From the NCBI RefSeq assembly GCF_001500315.1, contig NZ_LLER01000020.1:1-64000 (forward strand): a stretch of 64,000 bases of DNA. The letters run 5' to 3'. Position numbers and translations under genes: made by a program. This DNA is from Staphylococcus auricularis (lineage in GTDB: Bacteria > Bacillota > Bacilli > Staphylococcales > Staphylococcaceae). Positions 46,534 to 56,261 of the stretch are shown here, one piece after another (position 1 is the first letter of the stretch; each line of letters begins with the position of its first letter). Below the pieces are notes generated by a model. That model had not been told where the DNA came from. It made no database searches and was given only the letters and a program-made list of their open reading frames with translations.

Positions 46534-47409
46534 GTGGATATTAAACATATGAATTATTTTGTGGAAGTGGTAGATCAAGGCGGTATGACCAATGCATCAA
46601 AACACCTCTATATTGCCCAACCTACCATTAGTAAAGCGATTAAGGATCTCGAAGAAGAGCTCGGGATGCCGCTGTTTGATCGCAGTAAACGACAACTCTC
46701 CCTAACAGATGCAGGACAAATATTTTACCAAAAAAGTAAAGAAATCTTAGCACTTTATCATAATCTGCCGACTGAAATGAATCACATTCTCGATTTAGAA
46801 ACAGGGCATATCAGTATAGGATTATCTGCGGTCATGAATATGAATAAATTCATCCAAATCTTAGGTGAATTCCATCAACAATATCCAAAGGTCACATTTA
46901 ATTTTATCGAAAATGGGGGTAAGACGATCGAAGCGCAACTCGCGAATGATGAAATCGACATCGGAATCACCACCTTACCCGTAGATAAAACGATGTTTCA
47001 TTCGATGCCGCTTTATCAAGAAGATTTAAGATTGATCTTGCATCAAGAACATCCCTTGGCACAAAAAGATGTTGTTAAAATGGCAGATTTAGAAGATGAG
47101 GACTTCATTTTATTCAATGAGAACTTTTACTTAAATGACAAAATTATTGAAGCGGCTAAAAATGCAGGCTTTGTGCCTAAAACCATTTCTAAGATTTCAC
47201 AATGGAACTTTATCGAAAACTTATTAAATGCTCATCTTGGTGTCAGCATTTTACCAGAGAATATTATTAAGATTTTAGATCATAACTTTGCGAACGTCTA
47301 TATTGATGATCCAGCGATGCGTTGGGAGCTCGGTGTCATTTGGCGCAAGGATAAATACTTAAGTCATGCGACGAGAAAGTGGATCGATTTCATGAAAGTA
47401 CGTTTGTAA
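46534..47409 (+). CDS. cidR: LysR-type regulator CidR
   Basis: A 291-aa LysR-family activator that in S. aureus responds to acetate/overflow metabolism and drives cidABC and related genes. The N-terminal helix-turn-helix (SKHLYIAQPTISKAIKDL) and the following effector domain closely resemble S. aureus CidR as I recall it. The GTG at 46534 is preferred: GGAGG lies eight bases before it and the product begins MDIKHMNYF as in CidR, while the ATG at 46513 adds seven residues. The next gene is cidC; the holin-like cidA and cidB that normally come between are absent. Confidence 0.92.
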   Translation: MDIKHMNYFVEVVDQGGMTNASKHLYIAQPTISKAIKDLEEELGMPLFDRSKRQLSLTDAGQIFYQKSKEILALYHNLPTEMNHILDLETGHISIGLSAVMNMNKFIQILGEFHQQYPKVTFNFIENGGKTIEAQLANDEIDIGITTLPVDKTMFHSMPLYQEDLRLILHQEHPLAQKDVVKMADLEDEDFILFNENFYLNDKIIEAAKNAGFVPKTISKISQWNFIENLLNAHLGVSILPENIIKILDHNFANVYIDDPAMRWELGVIWRKDKYLSHATRKWIDFMKVRL

Positions 47410-47724
47410 AACGAGAAAAAGGGCAAAGTATATAAAAAAGCACTTATCCATAGAAAAAAGTAATAGGTGCTATTAAAAATGAATATTTTTATTATAAGTG
47501 AGTGTAGCTTAGACTGAAGTATTGTAGTAAATCTATACGGATTTAAAAATGATATAGGGCTTAAAGTGTAGGTCGACAGCAATTGAGGAACGTTTCATAT
47601 CAATACCAATATGCAAGTCTACGGCTGTGGCTACACAATACAATGACTACTAGTTCAAAGTGAAGGGCGTTTCACGCTAAGTAATCATATCATGGTTAAA
47701 TTAATGAAAGGGGTTTTTCTGAAC
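47410..47724 (+). other. cidR-cidC intergenic region
   Basis: 315 bp with no cidA/cidB coding remnant in any frame. It holds a hairpin (agcactta / taggtgct, 47439-47471), and a short inverted repeat gtgaa-gggcgt-ttcac (47660-47675) 50 bp before cidC, which could be a CidR site. Confidence 0.4.
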
Positions 47725-49467
47725 ATGGCAAAAATTAAAGCAAATGAAGCTCTCGTTAAAGCTTTAAAAGTATGGGATATCGATCATATCTATGGCATCC
47801 CTGGTGATTCTATCGATGCTGTAGTCGATAATTTACGTACTGAAAGAGAAAGTATCGACTTCGTCCATGTGCGTCATGAAGAAGTTGCAAGTTTAACTGC
47901 AGCAAGTTATACAAAATTAACAGGTAAAATCGGTGTCGCTTTGAGTATCGGTGGCCCTGGTGTGATCCATTTACTTAACGGAATGTACGATGCACAATTA
48001 GATGGTGTACCTCAATTGATTTTAGCAGGTCAATCTAACAGTACAGCATTAGGTACAAAAGCATTCCAAGAAACAGATATTAAAAAAATGGTCGACGGTG
48101 TTGCAGTATACAGTCACCAAGTGAGTGAAGATGACAAAGATATTTTCGGTATTGTCAATGAAGCCATCCGCACTGCTTATGAGAAAAAAGGTGTTTCTGT
48201 CTTAATCTTGCCGAACAACTTATTAACACGCAAAGTGAAAGACACAACAAACACTAAAGTTGACACAGCACCACCAGCACGTGTCACTCCAAAACCACGT
48301 GACATTAAAAAAGCAACAAAACTCATTAATAAAAGTAAACGTCCCGTTGTGTTAATCGGTAAAGGTACACAACACGCTAAAGATGAAGTTCGTGAATTTA
48401 TTGAAGCAGCTAAAATTCCAGCGATCTTCACTTTACCAGCGAAAGGGATCTTACCAGATTCACATCCATACAACTTAGGTAACTTAGGTAAAATTGGTAC
48501 TAAACCGTCTTACCAAACAATGCAAGAAGCTGACTTACTCATCTTGCTTGGTACAAACTACCCATATGTAGACTACCTACCTAAGAAAAATATCAAAGCC
48601 ATCCAAATCGATACAAATCCAGAAGTCATCGGTCATCGCTTTGACGTCAACGTAGGTATTGTAGGCGACAGCAAACTCGCACTTCAATTACTTACAGATT
48701 CAATTAACTACGTAACTGAACGTGAATTCTTAAATAAATCACTAGAACGTAAAGCGACTTGGGATGCTTGGATGAGAAAAGATAAATCAAATAACAGTAA
48801 CCCAATCCGTCCAGAACGCTTAATGGATGCGATTAATAAAGCTTCTACAGATGACGCAATTTTCTCTGTAGACGTAGGTACTTCTACAGTTTGGAGTACA
48901 CGTTACTTAAACCTAACAACAAGTAACAAATTCATCGTTTCTAGTTGGTTAGGAACAATGGGTTGTGCGTTACCAGGTGCACTTGCAGCAAAACGTGCTT
49001 ACCCTAACCGCCAAGTTATCGGTATCGCAGGTGACGGTGCATTCCAAATGGTAATGCAAGACTTCGCAACTGCAATCCAATATGACTTACCAATGGTCAT
49101 CTTCGTATTAAACAATGAACAATTATCATTCATTAAATACGAACAACAATCAGCAGGTGAATTAGAATACGCCATCGACTTTACAGATATTGACCTAGCT
49201 CAATTTGCTGAAAGCTGTGGTGGTGTAGGTTACAACCTTACAGATTCAAGCAAAATCGACGATGTGGTTGAAGATGCATTAGCTGAAAACAAACCAACTA
49301 TCGTGAATGTTTACGTCGATTCAACTGCTGCACCACTACCAGGTAAAATCGTTAAAGACGAAGCTTATGGTTATGGTAAATGGGCATATCGTTCAATTAC
49401 AGAAGATAAAAAATTAGACTACAACGAAATCCCACCATTAACTACAGCAGCAAAACGCTTCTTCTAA
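47725..49467 (+). CDS. cidC: Pyruvate oxidase CidC (pyruvate:menaquinone oxidoreductase)
   Basis: A 580-aa ThDP/FAD enzyme that turns pyruvate into acetate and CO2 at the membrane, feeding electrons to menaquinone. The N-terminal PYR domain has the catalytic glutamate in VRHEEVAS. The central FAD domain has GTNYPYVDYLP. The C-terminal PP domain has the ThDP-binding motif GDGAFQMVMQDFATA and ends AAKRFF. The frame is open from 47692, but GAAAGGGG and homology support MAKIKANEAL at 47725. It is preceded by cidR. Codon use is more biased than in neighbours, which suggests high expression. Confidence 0.95.
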   Translation: MAKIKANEALVKALKVWDIDHIYGIPGDSIDAVVDNLRTERESIDFVHVRHEEVASLTAASYTKLTGKIGVALSIGGPGVIHLLNGMYDAQLDGVPQLILAGQSNSTALGTKAFQETDIKKMVDGVAVYSHQVSEDDKDIFGIVNEAIRTAYEKKGVSVLILPNNLLTRKVKDTTNTKVDTAPPARVTPKPRDIKKATKLINKSKRPVVLIGKGTQHAKDEVREFIEAAKIPAIFTLPAKGILPDSHPYNLGNLGKIGTKPSYQTMQEADLLILLGTNYPYVDYLPKKNIKAIQIDTNPEVIGHRFDVNVGIVGDSKLALQLLTDSINYVTEREFLNKSLERKATWDAWMRKDKSNNSNPIRPERLMDAINKASTDDAIFSVDVGTSTVWSTRYLNLTTSNKFIVSSWLGTMGCALPGALAAKRAYPNRQVIGIAGDGAFQMVMQDFATAIQYDLPMVIFVLNNEQLSFIKYEQQSAGELEYAIDFTDIDLAQFAESCGGVGYNLTDSSKIDDVVEDALAENKPTIVNVYVDSTAAPLPGKIVKDEAYGYGKWAYRSITEDKKLDYNEIPPLTTAAKRFF

Positions 49468-49486
49468 TTCAGTTGAAGCCAAAAAT

Positions 49487-49532
49487 AAGAGCTATGAGGT
49501 CATCATTTGAAGATGACTTCATAGCTCTTTTT
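49487..49532 (+). terminator. Rho-independent terminator
   Basis: agagctatgaggtcatc / gatgacttcatagctct is a 17-bp stem with one wobble, followed by TTTTTG. Confidence 0.92.
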
Positions 49533-49597
49533 GTATGTGAAACGGTGATATTGAATTGGCGAGGTAGCAAGCTGATTTAAAGCTGAAGTGTGGGATG

Positions 49598-49753
49598 TTA
49601 TTTCTCTTTATAGAAAATCCCAACATAAACACCGCCGTATGCAGCTGAAAACTTCGTTTCTATAATAGTGATGTACGGATTATCTTCTAAAAAACGATTC
49701 ACCTTTTTGTCTAAGCCACGAGATGTAGCCGCAGAAAATGAAATAAACTTCAT
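49598..49753 (-). CDS. 51-aa small protein, hypothetical
   Basis: A short gene with a clear ribosome site (GGAGGTGTTATC before the ATG at 49753) and typical coding composition. It encodes MKFISFSAATSRGLDKKVNR at the start and ends YGGVYVGIFYKEK. The pattern of two beta strands around a helix (DKKVNRFLEDNP) recalls the small Cse60-type proteins of Firmicutes, but the match is weak and given only as a hint. It lies opposite to cidC and the YfcC-like gene; no operon partner. Confidence 0.65.
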   Translation of the reverse strand: MKFISFSAATSRGLDKKVNRFLEDNPYITIIETKFSAAYGGVYVGIFYKEK

Positions 49754-50102
49754 GATAACACCTCCGAACACGATAAAATCAATTTAAAGATAACAATAAC
49801 TGGGGACAAAGTAAAGATATTGTGACAGCATTATAATATCAAACAAAATATAAATTATAAATAGAATAAATATTGCATTACGAAAATAAATTAAAATAAT
49901 AGTCGCACAAATGTCGCAATTATCCAATTTTACAGAAAAATATGTATAAAGATTTGAAAAATAGGCTATATACCTAAGATAACGGTTAGGATGTTTTCAA
50001 CATATCATGGGAAAGATTCGTCATTTCACGTATCCACGTGTTAAGGTGAACAACGTCGTTTGTTTGAATCAAACCTAACCATACATAAAAGAGGGGATAT
50101 TC
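49754..50102. other. Intergenic region upstream of the YfcC-like gene
   Basis: 349 bp, AT-rich. The only structure noticed is gtttgaatcaaac (50062-50074), a 13-bp odd palindrome 28 bp before the start codon and a possible operator. Confidence 0.35.
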
Positions 50103-51494
50103 ATGTCAACAAAGAACAAAGCTAAATTTAAGTTTAAAACACCACACACCTATGCGTTATTGATGTGTATTATTGCAGTATCTGCGATTTTGACATACAT
50201 CATACCTGCTGGGGAATATGATCGAGAACAACGAGATGGGCAAACTGTCGTCGTGGATGGTTCTTATCATGAGGTGGCACAACAGGGTGCCTCATTTTTA
50301 GACATCTTCAGAGCAATACCTGAAGGCTTGTTAAGCGGTGGAGAAATTGTATTCTATATTTTCTTAGTCGGTGGCGCGTTCGGTATTGTGCATCAAACCG
50401 GAGCTTTTGAAAATGGCGTCCACAAAGCAATGCGTGCATTGGGCAATATGAAAATATTGATGATTCCGTTAACGATGCTCGTTTTCTCTATCTTAGGTTT
50501 CTCGATAGGACTCGCCGAAGAAACCATCATATTTGTACCCATTGGCATCCTTATCGCACGTACATTAGGCTATGATGCGATGACAGGTGCGGCGATGGTT
50601 ATCTTAGGTGCTGCGAGTGGTTTTATCGGTGGGATGCTTAATCCGTTCACAGTCGGTGTCGCACAAAAGGTCGCCGAAATACCGATGTTCTCAGGTTGGG
50701 AACTGAGATCTGTGATCTACATATTCATCCTTATTGCGGCAATCAGTTCAGTAATGTGGTATGCTGCTAAAATTAAACGCCATCCTGAGCGAAGTGTCGT
50801 TCTAAACTTAGAAAAAGAAGATGCACACCATCAACAAGAGGTGAAACAAGAACGTTTTACGAAAAGACAAATGATCAGTCTCCTCTTCATTATCGCAGCG
50901 ATTTTACTCAATGTGTATGGAATCTTTTCATATGGTTGGAGCTTTAATCAGATGAGTGCGAACTTCATCCTCGCCGGTCTGCTATCAGGCTTTATCGGAG
51001 GTCTTGGTTTTAACGGTACATTCGATGCGATGATTAATGGGATGAAAGAGATCCTTTTTGGTGCGATGATCGTCGGCTTTGCGAAAGGGATTATCGTCAT
51101 TTTAGAAAACGGGAAAATTATCGATACCCTTGTCCATGGGATGACGACCTTACTCACAGATGTGCCTTCTTACATCGTGATCGTCCTCATGTTTATCTTG
51201 CAATTCATGCTTAATTTCTTCATCCCGTCTGGATCAGGACAAGCGTTGACGACGATGCCACTCATGGTTCCTATTTCTGATTTGCTAGATATCAATCGTC
51301 AAATCACCGTGCTCGCATTCCAATACGGTGACTCTATCAGTAATGTGCTATTCCCGACTTCAGCCGTGTTAATGGGGGCACTTGCTGTTGCGAAAATTAG
51401 TTACATTCAGTGGATTAAATTCGCTTGGAAAATCATTCTCCTATGGGTCATCATTTGTGCCATAGCCATGAACATTGCACGTCTTGTCATTTAA
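50103..51494 (+). CDS. YfcC/DcuC-family membrane carrier
   Basis: 463 aa with 11-12 membrane helices. Features of the YfcC family (basic amino-acid antiporter or C4-dicarboxylate carrier superfamily) are IIPAGEYDREQ near the N-terminus, LAEETIIFVPIG, and the conserved FFIPSGSGQALTTMPLM segment. Family members exchange arginine/ornithine or carry dicarboxylates; the substrate here is open. AAAGAGGGGAT precedes the ATG. It is transcribed toward ptsG but separated from it by the ptsG promoter and leader. Confidence 0.82.
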   Translation: MSTKNKAKFKFKTPHTYALLMCIIAVSAILTYIIPAGEYDREQRDGQTVVVDGSYHEVAQQGASFLDIFRAIPEGLLSGGEIVFYIFLVGGAFGIVHQTGAFENGVHKAMRALGNMKILMIPLTMLVFSILGFSIGLAEETIIFVPIGILIARTLGYDAMTGAAMVILGAASGFIGGMLNPFTVGVAQKVAEIPMFSGWELRSVIYIFILIAAISSVMWYAAKIKRHPERSVVLNLEKEDAHHQQEVKQERFTKRQMISLLFIIAAILLNVYGIFSYGWSFNQMSANFILAGLLSGFIGGLGFNGTFDAMINGMKEILFGAMIVGFAKGIIVILENGKIIDTLVHGMTTLLTDVPSYIVIVLMFILQFMLNFFIPSGSGQALTTMPLMVPISDLLDINRQITVLAFQYGDSISNVLFPTSAVLMGALAVAKISYIQWIKFAWKIILLWVIICAIAMNIARLVI

Positions 51495-51561
51495 AATGGG
51501 AGCACAATATAGACAAAGTCTGAAGTGTATGAAAAAACATACATGCATCGCAATCTCCTAT

Positions 51562-51590
51562 TGTGCTTGAGTTGGGTTCAGTGTATACTA
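51562..51590 (+). promoter_or_regulatory. Promoter of ptsG
   Basis: TTGTGC (51562-51567), 17 bp, TATACT (51585-51590), placed so that the transcript starts just ahead of the antiterminator leader. Confidence 0.65.
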
Positions 51591-51610
51591 AGAAAAAATC
51601 CATACTTGAA

Positions 51611-51690
51611 GCGTGTTACTGGTTATGCAGGCATGAGCAAATCATAAAAGCTATGTAAAAAGTAGTTTTGTTTGCTCATGCCTTTTTTTA
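51611..51690 (+). promoter_or_regulatory. GlcT-type RNA antiterminator (RAT) and overlapping terminator
   Basis: gcgtgttactggttatgcag followed by gcatgagc closely resembles the ptsG RAT of B. subtilis as I recall it. Its 3' part overlaps the 5' arm of a terminator, ggcatgagcaaa (51630-51641) with tttgctcatgcc (51671-51682) and TTTTTTTA. The antiterminator GlcT, when glucose is present, would stabilise the RAT and let transcription reach ptsG. Confidence 0.85.
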
Positions 51691-51725
51691 TGCTTTCAAG
51701 TTGTAGGAAGGGAAGATTTTGTTTT

Positions 51726-53817
51726 ATGTTCAAGAAAGCTTTTGGGCAGTTGCAACGTATTGGGAAAGCGTTGATGTTACCTGTAGCCATTTTACCAGCT
51801 GCAGGGATACTACTTGCCTTGGGGAATGCGATGCACAACGACCAACTCGTCGAGCTTGCGCCATGGTTAAACCATCAAATTTTTGTGATGATCTCAGGTA
51901 TTATGGAGTCCTCAGGTCAAATCATTTTTGATAATCTACCGTTACTTTTTGCAGTAGGTACTGCACTCGGTCTTGCAGGTGGTGACGGGGTAGCCGCACT
52001 TGCCGCATTAGTCGGATATTTAATCATGAATGCCACGATGGGTAAAGTGATGAATATTACGATTGATGACATTTATAGCTATGCACAAGGGGCTAAAGAG
52101 TTATCACAAGCGGATAGAGCACCTGCACATGCCTTAATCCTTGGTATACCGACACTTCAAACCGGTGTGTTTGGCGGTATCATTATGGGTGCTTTAGCTG
52201 CATGGTGTTACAATAAATTCTTTAATATTACGTTACCCGCATTTTTAGGATTCTTTGCAGGAAAACGATTTGTACCTATCGTAACGTCTGCAGTCGCAAT
52301 TCTTGCTGGGGTAGTTTTAAGTTTCGTATGGCCGCCAATTCAAGAGGGGGTTAAATAGCCTTTCAAACTTCTTATTAGATAAAAACTTAGCACTGACGAC
52401 ATTTATCTTTGGGATTATTGAGCGTTCATTGATTCCATTTGGGCTTCACCACATTTTCTATGCACCGTTCTGGTTTGAATTTGGTCAATATGTGAATCAA
52501 GCAGGAGAAATCGTTCGTGGAGACCAACGTATTTGGATGGCGCAAATGAAAGACGGTGTACCATTTACTGCAGGTTCATTCACAACAGGTAAATATCCAT
52601 TTATGATGTTTGGTTTACCAGCTGCCGCTTTCGCAATTTATCGTTATGCACGTCCAGAGCGTAAGAAAGTTGTTGGTGGGTTGATGTTATCGGCAGGTCT
52701 GACATCATTCTTAACGGGGATTACAGAACCTTTAGAGTTCTCATTCTTATTTGTCGCTCCAGTTCTTTACGTCATCCACGTGTTATTAGCAGGAACATCA
52801 TTCCTTGTCATGCACTTGCTTGATGTGAAAATTGGTATGACATTCTCTGGTGGATTTATCGATTATATTTTATATGGTCTATTAAACTGGGATCGTACAC
52901 ATGCCTTACTCGTTATTCCAGTTGGTTTAGTTTATGCAGTTGTTTATTACTTCTTGTTTAGTTTTGCAATTAAGAAGTTTAACTTGAAAACGCCTGGTCG
53001 TGAAGATAAAGAAGCGGCAGTGCGCGATACATCTGTCGCGAAATTACCATTTGATGTGCTTGATGCGATGGGTGGTAAGGAAAACATTAAACATTTAGAT
53101 GCTTGTATCACACGTTTACGTGTAGAGGTCGTTGATAAAGCAAAAGTTGATGTGTCTGGATTGAAAGAGCTCGGTGCTTCAGGTGTGCTCGAAGTCGGCA
53201 ATAACATGCAAGCTATTTTCGGTCCTAAATCAGATCAAATTAAACACGATATGGCTAAAATCATGAGTGGTGAAATCACCAAGCCGAGTGAAACAACGAT
53301 TGTAGAAGAAGATGAAGATACAAGCGTTGAAGTCGACAAAGCAGAAGCGGATAAAGTTGCATAAGTGACAGATGATATCATTCACGCACCTGCGACAGGT
53401 GAACTCGTACCGATTAGTGAAGTGCCAGATCAAGTGTTTGCGCAGAAGATGATGGGTGATGGTGTGGCTATCATACCTGAAAAAGGAACCATCGTTGCAC
53501 CGTTTGATGGTGTCGTCAAGACGGTATTTCCGACGAAACACGCGATTGGTCTTGAATCCGAGTCAGGTGTCGAAATGTTAATCCATATCGGAATCGATAC
53601 CGTGAAATTACAAGGTGAAGGCTTTGATAGCTTAGTTGAGGAAAATGAAACAGTAGCGCAAGGTCAACCGTTGATGCAAATCGATTTACACTATGTTAAA
53701 GAGCATGCACCAAGTATAGTAACACCACTCGTGTTTACAAACTTAAATGAGCGTACATTGGCAGACATTCAATATGGCCAAGTGAAATTAGGGCAACCGA
53801 TTGTTACAGTCAAATAA
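51726..53817 (+). pseudogene. ptsG: Glucose PTS transporter EIICBA, broken by one frameshift and one in-frame stop
   Basis: It should be a single protein of about 695 aa that imports and phosphorylates glucose. The start is [18 protein letters not shown] at 51726. Fragment 1 (51726-52358) covers the first half of EIIC. At about 52354-52356 there is one extra A: deleting it turns GGGGTTAAATAG into GTTAATAGC and restores [12 protein letters not shown]. Fragment 2 (52429-53364 as an ORF) carries the rest of EIIC and EIIB, with the phosphocysteine in [11 protein letters not shown] at 53362-53364 is in frame with fragment 3 (53365-53817), the EIIA domain with phosphohistidine in [10 protein letters not shown]. 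The order is EIIC-EIIB-EIIA as in staphylococcal PtsG. The leader is intact. Confidence 0.88.
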
Positions 53818-53828
53818 AATTTAAGTTG

Positions 53829-53867
53829 ATACGTGTCGTTATCATCCGGATAATGACGCGTATTTTT
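53829..53867 (+). terminator. Rho-independent terminator
   Basis: atacgtgtcgttatc / gataatgacgcgtat is a 15-bp stem with one mismatch and a 5-nt loop, followed by TTTTTA. Confidence 0.9.
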
Positions 53868-53950
53868 ATGGATTTAAAAATAAATACATGTTGTAAATTA
53901 ATTGAATTGTGGTAATATTGTTTTAATTTAAAAATAGAGCGGGTGATTTG

Positions 53951-54508
53951 ATGACATTTGTACAACTTTCAGTAGATCAACATATTTCTATGGTACAACC
54001 TGAATATGTCATGGCTGAACAACTCTTTGAAGTTAAAGAACGGAACAAACAACATTTAGCACGATATCTTGATTTTATTCATGATGATATGACCGTCGAA
54101 GAAGATGTGACATTTATCAAAGAAATGTTGACGCAACAAGTGGAAGGCACCGGGCGATTATTCATCATTTATTACGACGACATGTTAGTCGGTACGATCG
54201 ATCTTCATGGAATCAATCCTAAATTTAAAAAAGGGGAGATTGGCTATTGGATAGACGAGGCATACGCGGGGAGAGGCATTGTGCCTAAATGTGTGAAACG
54301 TTTATGTGACTTCGGTTTCACGTCACTCGATTTAAACAAAATCTTGATTTATTGTGATGTTGATAATCATAGCAGCAATAGAGTAGCGATGAAAGCTGGA
54401 TTTAAATTCATTAATACGGATAGAGAAGAACACATTTTAAGAGGCGAACTCCGAGATATGCATCGATATGAATTATTAAAGCGAGAATGGCAAGCATCAT
54501 CAAAGTGA
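53951..54508 (+). CDS. GNAT acetyltransferase (RimL/RimJ type)
   Basis: A 185-aa GCN5-related N-acetyltransferase. The acetyl-CoA pyrophosphate loop is recognisable as GYWIDEAYAGRGIVPK, followed by the typical ILIYCDVDNHSSNRVAMKAGF strand-helix of RimL/RimJ-like enzymes that acetylate protein N-termini or small amines. The substrate is unknown. The ATG at 53951 follows GAGCGGGTGATTT. It lies between ptsG and the D-cysteine desulfhydrase gene, with its own probable promoter. Confidence 0.88.
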   Translation: MTFVQLSVDQHISMVQPEYVMAEQLFEVKERNKQHLARYLDFIHDDMTVEEDVTFIKEMLTQQVEGTGRLFIIYYDDMLVGTIDLHGINPKFKKGEIGYWIDEAYAGRGIVPKCVKRLCDFGFTSLDLNKILIYCDVDNHSSNRVAMKAGFKFINTDREEHILRGELRDMHRYELLKREWQASSK

Positions 54509-54616
54509 TATATTTTTCAAATAAAGCTTAGTAAAATGGTCATAGTGAAAGGGATATCGATTGTGGGGACACAATGAAATGCCTATAATGGCACTAAGAA
54601 TAAGGAGGCAGGGGCT

Positions 54617-55600
54617 ATGTTATCACGTAAGTTAAATATTGCGCATTTACCAACACCTATACACAAACTTGAAAACTTAAGTGAGCAACTTGGTAAAGAT
54701 ATCTATATTAAACGAGATGATTATACTGGCACAGAAGTTTCAGGTAATAAAATACGTAAATTAGAATATACGATTCAATATGCACTCGATCAAGGCTTTG
54801 ATTGTGTCATTACAACGGGTGCCATCACATCTAATCACGCACGTGCAACAGCAGCCGTTTGTGCGAAATATCAAATACCTTGTCATCTTGTATTGCGTGG
54901 TGAGTATGATGAATTTGAAGGGAATCTATTTTTAGATCGCATACTAGGTGCAGCAGTACATTTAATTGGTCCAGATGAATCACGAGAGTCAGCGATGGAA
55001 GCCGTAGCAGAAGATTTGAAAGCACAACAACACAATCCCTTACTCATTCCAGTAGGTGCATCGGATTGGATAGGTACACATGGTTATATTGATGCTTATC
55101 ATGAAATCGTCACACAGCAACAACAATTAGGTATCAACTTCGACTCTATCCATGTCGCAGTCGGTTCTGGTGGAAGTTATGCGGGATTATGGTACGGTGC
55201 GCATACTGAACAACATGCGACACAGGTCATTGGTTATGCTGTCGATCAGAGTACGCAAGCATTTGAAAGAAAGGTGCAAGATATCATTCTTGATTTGGAT
55301 GATACGGTAAAGGATTTTGACACGCTCCGCATTGTGGATGATTACATCGGTGAAGGTTATGGTATTGCGACGGATGAAGAATTACAGTTCTATATTGATA
55401 TCGCACAACTCGAAGGCATTGTCTTAGACCCAACTTATACCGGAAAAGCTTTCCGCGGATTGGTGAATGAAATCAAGAAAGGTCATTATGAGCACCATGA
55501 TCGTATCCTCTTTGTGCATACAGGCGGACTACAAGGGTATACACAAGTGATTAGAGATCGAATCGAAGGATTATTAGATCAACGTAAAAATGACCGATAA
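54617..55600 (+). CDS. dcyD: D-cysteine desulfhydrase (PLP, ACC-deaminase family)
   Basis: A 327-aa fold-type II PLP enzyme that splits D-cysteine into pyruvate, sulfide and ammonia. The PLP lysine lies in SGNKIRKLEY, the substrate loop in TTGAITSNHARATA, and the phosphate-binding turn in VGSGGSYAGL; FVHTGGLQGY near the C-terminus is typical. ACC deaminase is the close alternative, but this organism type favours D-cysteine desulfhydrase. AAGGAGGCAGGGGCT precedes the ATG. Monocistronic. Confidence 0.85.
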   Translation: MLSRKLNIAHLPTPIHKLENLSEQLGKDIYIKRDDYTGTEVSGNKIRKLEYTIQYALDQGFDCVITTGAITSNHARATAAVCAKYQIPCHLVLRGEYDEFEGNLFLDRILGAAVHLIGPDESRESAMEAVAEDLKAQQHNPLLIPVGASDWIGTHGYIDAYHEIVTQQQQLGINFDSIHVAVGSGGSYAGLWYGAHTEQHATQVIGYAVDQSTQAFERKVQDIILDLDDTVKDFDTLRIVDDYIGEGYGIATDEELQFYIDIAQLEGIVLDPTYTGKAFRGLVNEIKKGHYEHHDRILFVHTGGLQGYTQVIRDRIEGLLDQRKNDR

Positions 55601-55880
55601 AATAATAGCACTAATCTAAATAGGTGCGTCAACATCAAGCGATATGAATCAGTAATATATGAAAAAAGCAATTTAATTTATTATAATGAACATAGCAACG
55701 AAAACGACTGTCGATCCATAAGAAGCCAGTGTTTGTACATCTATAGAAGCGGCTAACGTCTATGTCTTATCACGATGCACGTTGTATCTAAAATAGCGCC
55801 GTTGTATAGCAAGCGTCTTACTACAGACGCTCTAATCAGTAGCGCACGAATTTAGACGCAAACATAAAGGAGGGTAAAGC

Positions 55881-56219
55881 ATGGAACAATTAACAACAAT
55901 CGAAGCTTTCCACCAATTTGTAGAGATACATCCGCTTGCTGTGATTCACGTCATGAAAGACCACTGTAGTGTTTGTCATGCGGTGCTGCCACAGATTGCC
56001 GATTTAGTAGATGAATATGATGGCGTGCCACTTGGTGTGATTAATCAATCACAGCTTGAAGCCATTGCGGGAGAATTATCTATTTTCACCGTACCTGTAG
56101 ATTTAATTTATTATGGTGGTAAAGAGATGCATCGACAAGGCCGATTTATCGATATGCAGGCATTTGAGCATCAACTCAGTTTGATGTATGACAGCTTGCA
56201 CAGCGAGCTCGAATCATAA
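55881..56219 (+). CDS. Thioredoxin-fold protein with CSVC motif
   Basis: 112 aa, cytosolic. A short thioredoxin-like fold with the redox motif CSVC (in KDHCSVCHAV) in place of CGPC and a cis-proline region FTVPVDLIYYGG. It probably acts in thiol-disulfide exchange in the cytoplasm. GGAGGG precedes the ATG by eight bases. A 280-bp gap upstream contains a likely -10 TATAAT around 55683 and a hairpin (agcgtct / agacgct, 55812-55831), so the mRNA has a long leader. A downstream esterase gene follows after 42 bp. Confidence 0.8.
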   Translation: MEQLTTIEAFHQFVEIHPLAVIHVMKDHCSVCHAVLPQIADLVDEYDGVPLGVINQSQLEAIAGELSIFTVPVDLIYYGGKEMHRQGRFIDMQAFEHQLSLMYDSLHSELES

Positions 56220-56261
56220 ATCGATTCAATTGAGTGAATGAAGTTTTAGGAGGAACAGAAC

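Noticed and set aside
53365-53817. EIIA as a separate functional gene
   Set aside because: It directly continues the EIIB frame after a TAA, starts at a GTG with no ribosome site and matches the C-terminal domain of PtsG. Reinitiation cannot be excluded.
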